8,083 bases of DNA, taken from the NCBI GenBank assembly GCA_029940245.1, contig JAOZRF010000111.1:1-8083 (forward strand), written 5' to 3'. The notes under the pieces are model-generated. The model searched no databases. It saw only the letters and a program-made list of their open reading frames with translations, and was not told the origin of the DNA. The DNA comes from Desulfobacula sp. (lineage in GTDB: Bacteria > Desulfobacterota > Desulfobacteria > Desulfobacterales > Desulfobacteraceae). Positions within the stretch are counted from its first letter, which is position 1, and each line of letters opens with the position of its first letter. Position numbers and translations under genes: made by a program. Of this stretch, positions 7,914-8,083 are shown piece by piece.

Positions 7914-7962
7914 ATAAATATTTTTTAGTGATTCATTATCGTTTTAAACCCTATCAAGCCCT

Positions 7963-7977
7963 TCAAGTATTGTGCCA
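7963..7977 (-). promoter_or_regulatory. Candidate sigma-54 (-24/-12) promoter for the synthase gene
   Basis: On the minus strand the sequence reads TGGCACAATACTTGA. The -24 element TGGCAC is perfect, the spacing GG-N10 to the -12 dinucleotide is exact, and the -12 element is TTGA instead of TTGC. A start site about 12 bases on would lie near 7951, leaving a leader of about 50 bases before the ATG. By known sigma-54 biology this would make expression depend on an enhancer-binding activator. The match was read by eye; the single -12 mismatch keeps confidence moderate. Confidence 0.55.
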
Positions 7978-8083
7978 CAGGCCTTAAAATAAATAAGTAC
8001 ATAAAATAAAAGGATTTTCCCTTGGATGATTTTTTTTAAGCCTTGCCGGACAATTTTTATTCTTGCCTTTTATGCATACTGCA

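Larger units (their letters stand above)
7902..8083. other. AT-rich upstream intergenic region
   Basis: These 182 bases hold the sigma-54-like site and the ribosome binding site listed separately. The remainder is AT-rich, with A and T runs (for example 8031-8037). A weak imperfect hairpin around 8009-8023, flanked by T-rich sequence, might end a transcript entering from the edge, but the stem is short. A minus-strand frame open from the window edge for 32 codons (ending TAA near 7986) has no recognisable content and is not called as a gene. I see no tRNA, repeat array or insertion-sequence end. Confidence 0.5.

Noticed and set aside
7900..7917. Five-codon mini-ORF (ATG GAG ... TGA) whose stop overlaps the synthase ATG, hinting at translational coupling
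   Set aside because: Its only support is an ATG that overlaps the ribosome binding site itself. It has no binding site of its own and is short enough to be chance.
8001..8024. Possible rho-independent terminator with GGGA/TCCT-like stem and T-rich tail
   Set aside because: The stem is only about six pairs with a wobble and an A-rich loop, and there is no gene visible that would need it. Mentioned only within the upstream region.
7984..8083. Minus-strand frame open from the window edge for 32 codons upstream of the synthase
   Set aside because: Lys/Asn-rich translation typical of AT-rich noncoding DNA, no recognisable domain, and the start is outside the window.
1..8083. CRISPR array, tRNA/rRNA, insertion sequence or phage features
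   Set aside because: No direct repeat/spacer pattern, cloverleaf, transposase motif or terminal inverted repeats were seen. Nearly the whole window is one synthase gene.

Overview
The window is almost entirely one giant gene read on the minus strand. It starts with an ATG at 7901-7899 behind a good ribosome binding site and runs without a stop off the low-coordinate edge, giving at least 2,633 residues with the C-terminus missing. The protein is a multidomain type I fatty-acid/polyketide synthase of the bacterial 'secondary lipid' (Pfa/PUFA-synthase-like) kind. Visible order from the N-terminus: (1) a degenerate nitronate-monooxygenase-like FMN barrel; (2) a second, canonical-looking nitronate monooxygenase/PfaD-type enoyl reductase barrel; (3) a ketosynthase with intact Cys-His-His; (4) a ketosynthase-like domain that keeps the Cys but has lost both His, in the chain-length-factor position; (5) a malonyl-type acyltransferase with an intact GHSVG serine and histidine; (6) a third, divergent but catalytically complete ketosynthase; (7) the start of an Ala/Pro/Lys/Val-rich linker at the window edge.

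The 182 bases upstream of the gene (7902-8083) are AT-rich. They contain a strong candidate sigma-54 (-24/-12) promoter pointing into the gene, a leader of about 50 bases, and an in-frame stop that fixes the N-terminus. No second gene can be supported there.

How the parts work together (inference from the families): the acyltransferase would load malonyl units onto carrier domains, the ketosynthase/CLF-like pair and the third ketosynthase would condense them, and the FMN enoyl reductase would reduce enoyl intermediates. No carrier (ACP), ketoreductase or dehydratase is visible. They must lie downstream of the window in the same chain or in neighbouring genes. The set reductase + KS + CLF-like + AT is the set found in the B subunit of eukaryotic (thraustochytrid) PUFA synthases, but with the reductase at the front instead of the end and an additional KS attached.

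Organism: moderate-to-low GC, a sigma-54-type promoter and a Pfa-like giant synthase would suit an anaerobic marine deltaproteobacterium such as a member of the Desulfobacterales. This is an inference with modest confidence; nothing in the window is a taxonomic marker. The product is unknown. It is probably a long-chain or unusual lipid rather than a classical modular polyketide, because three condensing domains sit next to each other without carrier domains between them.
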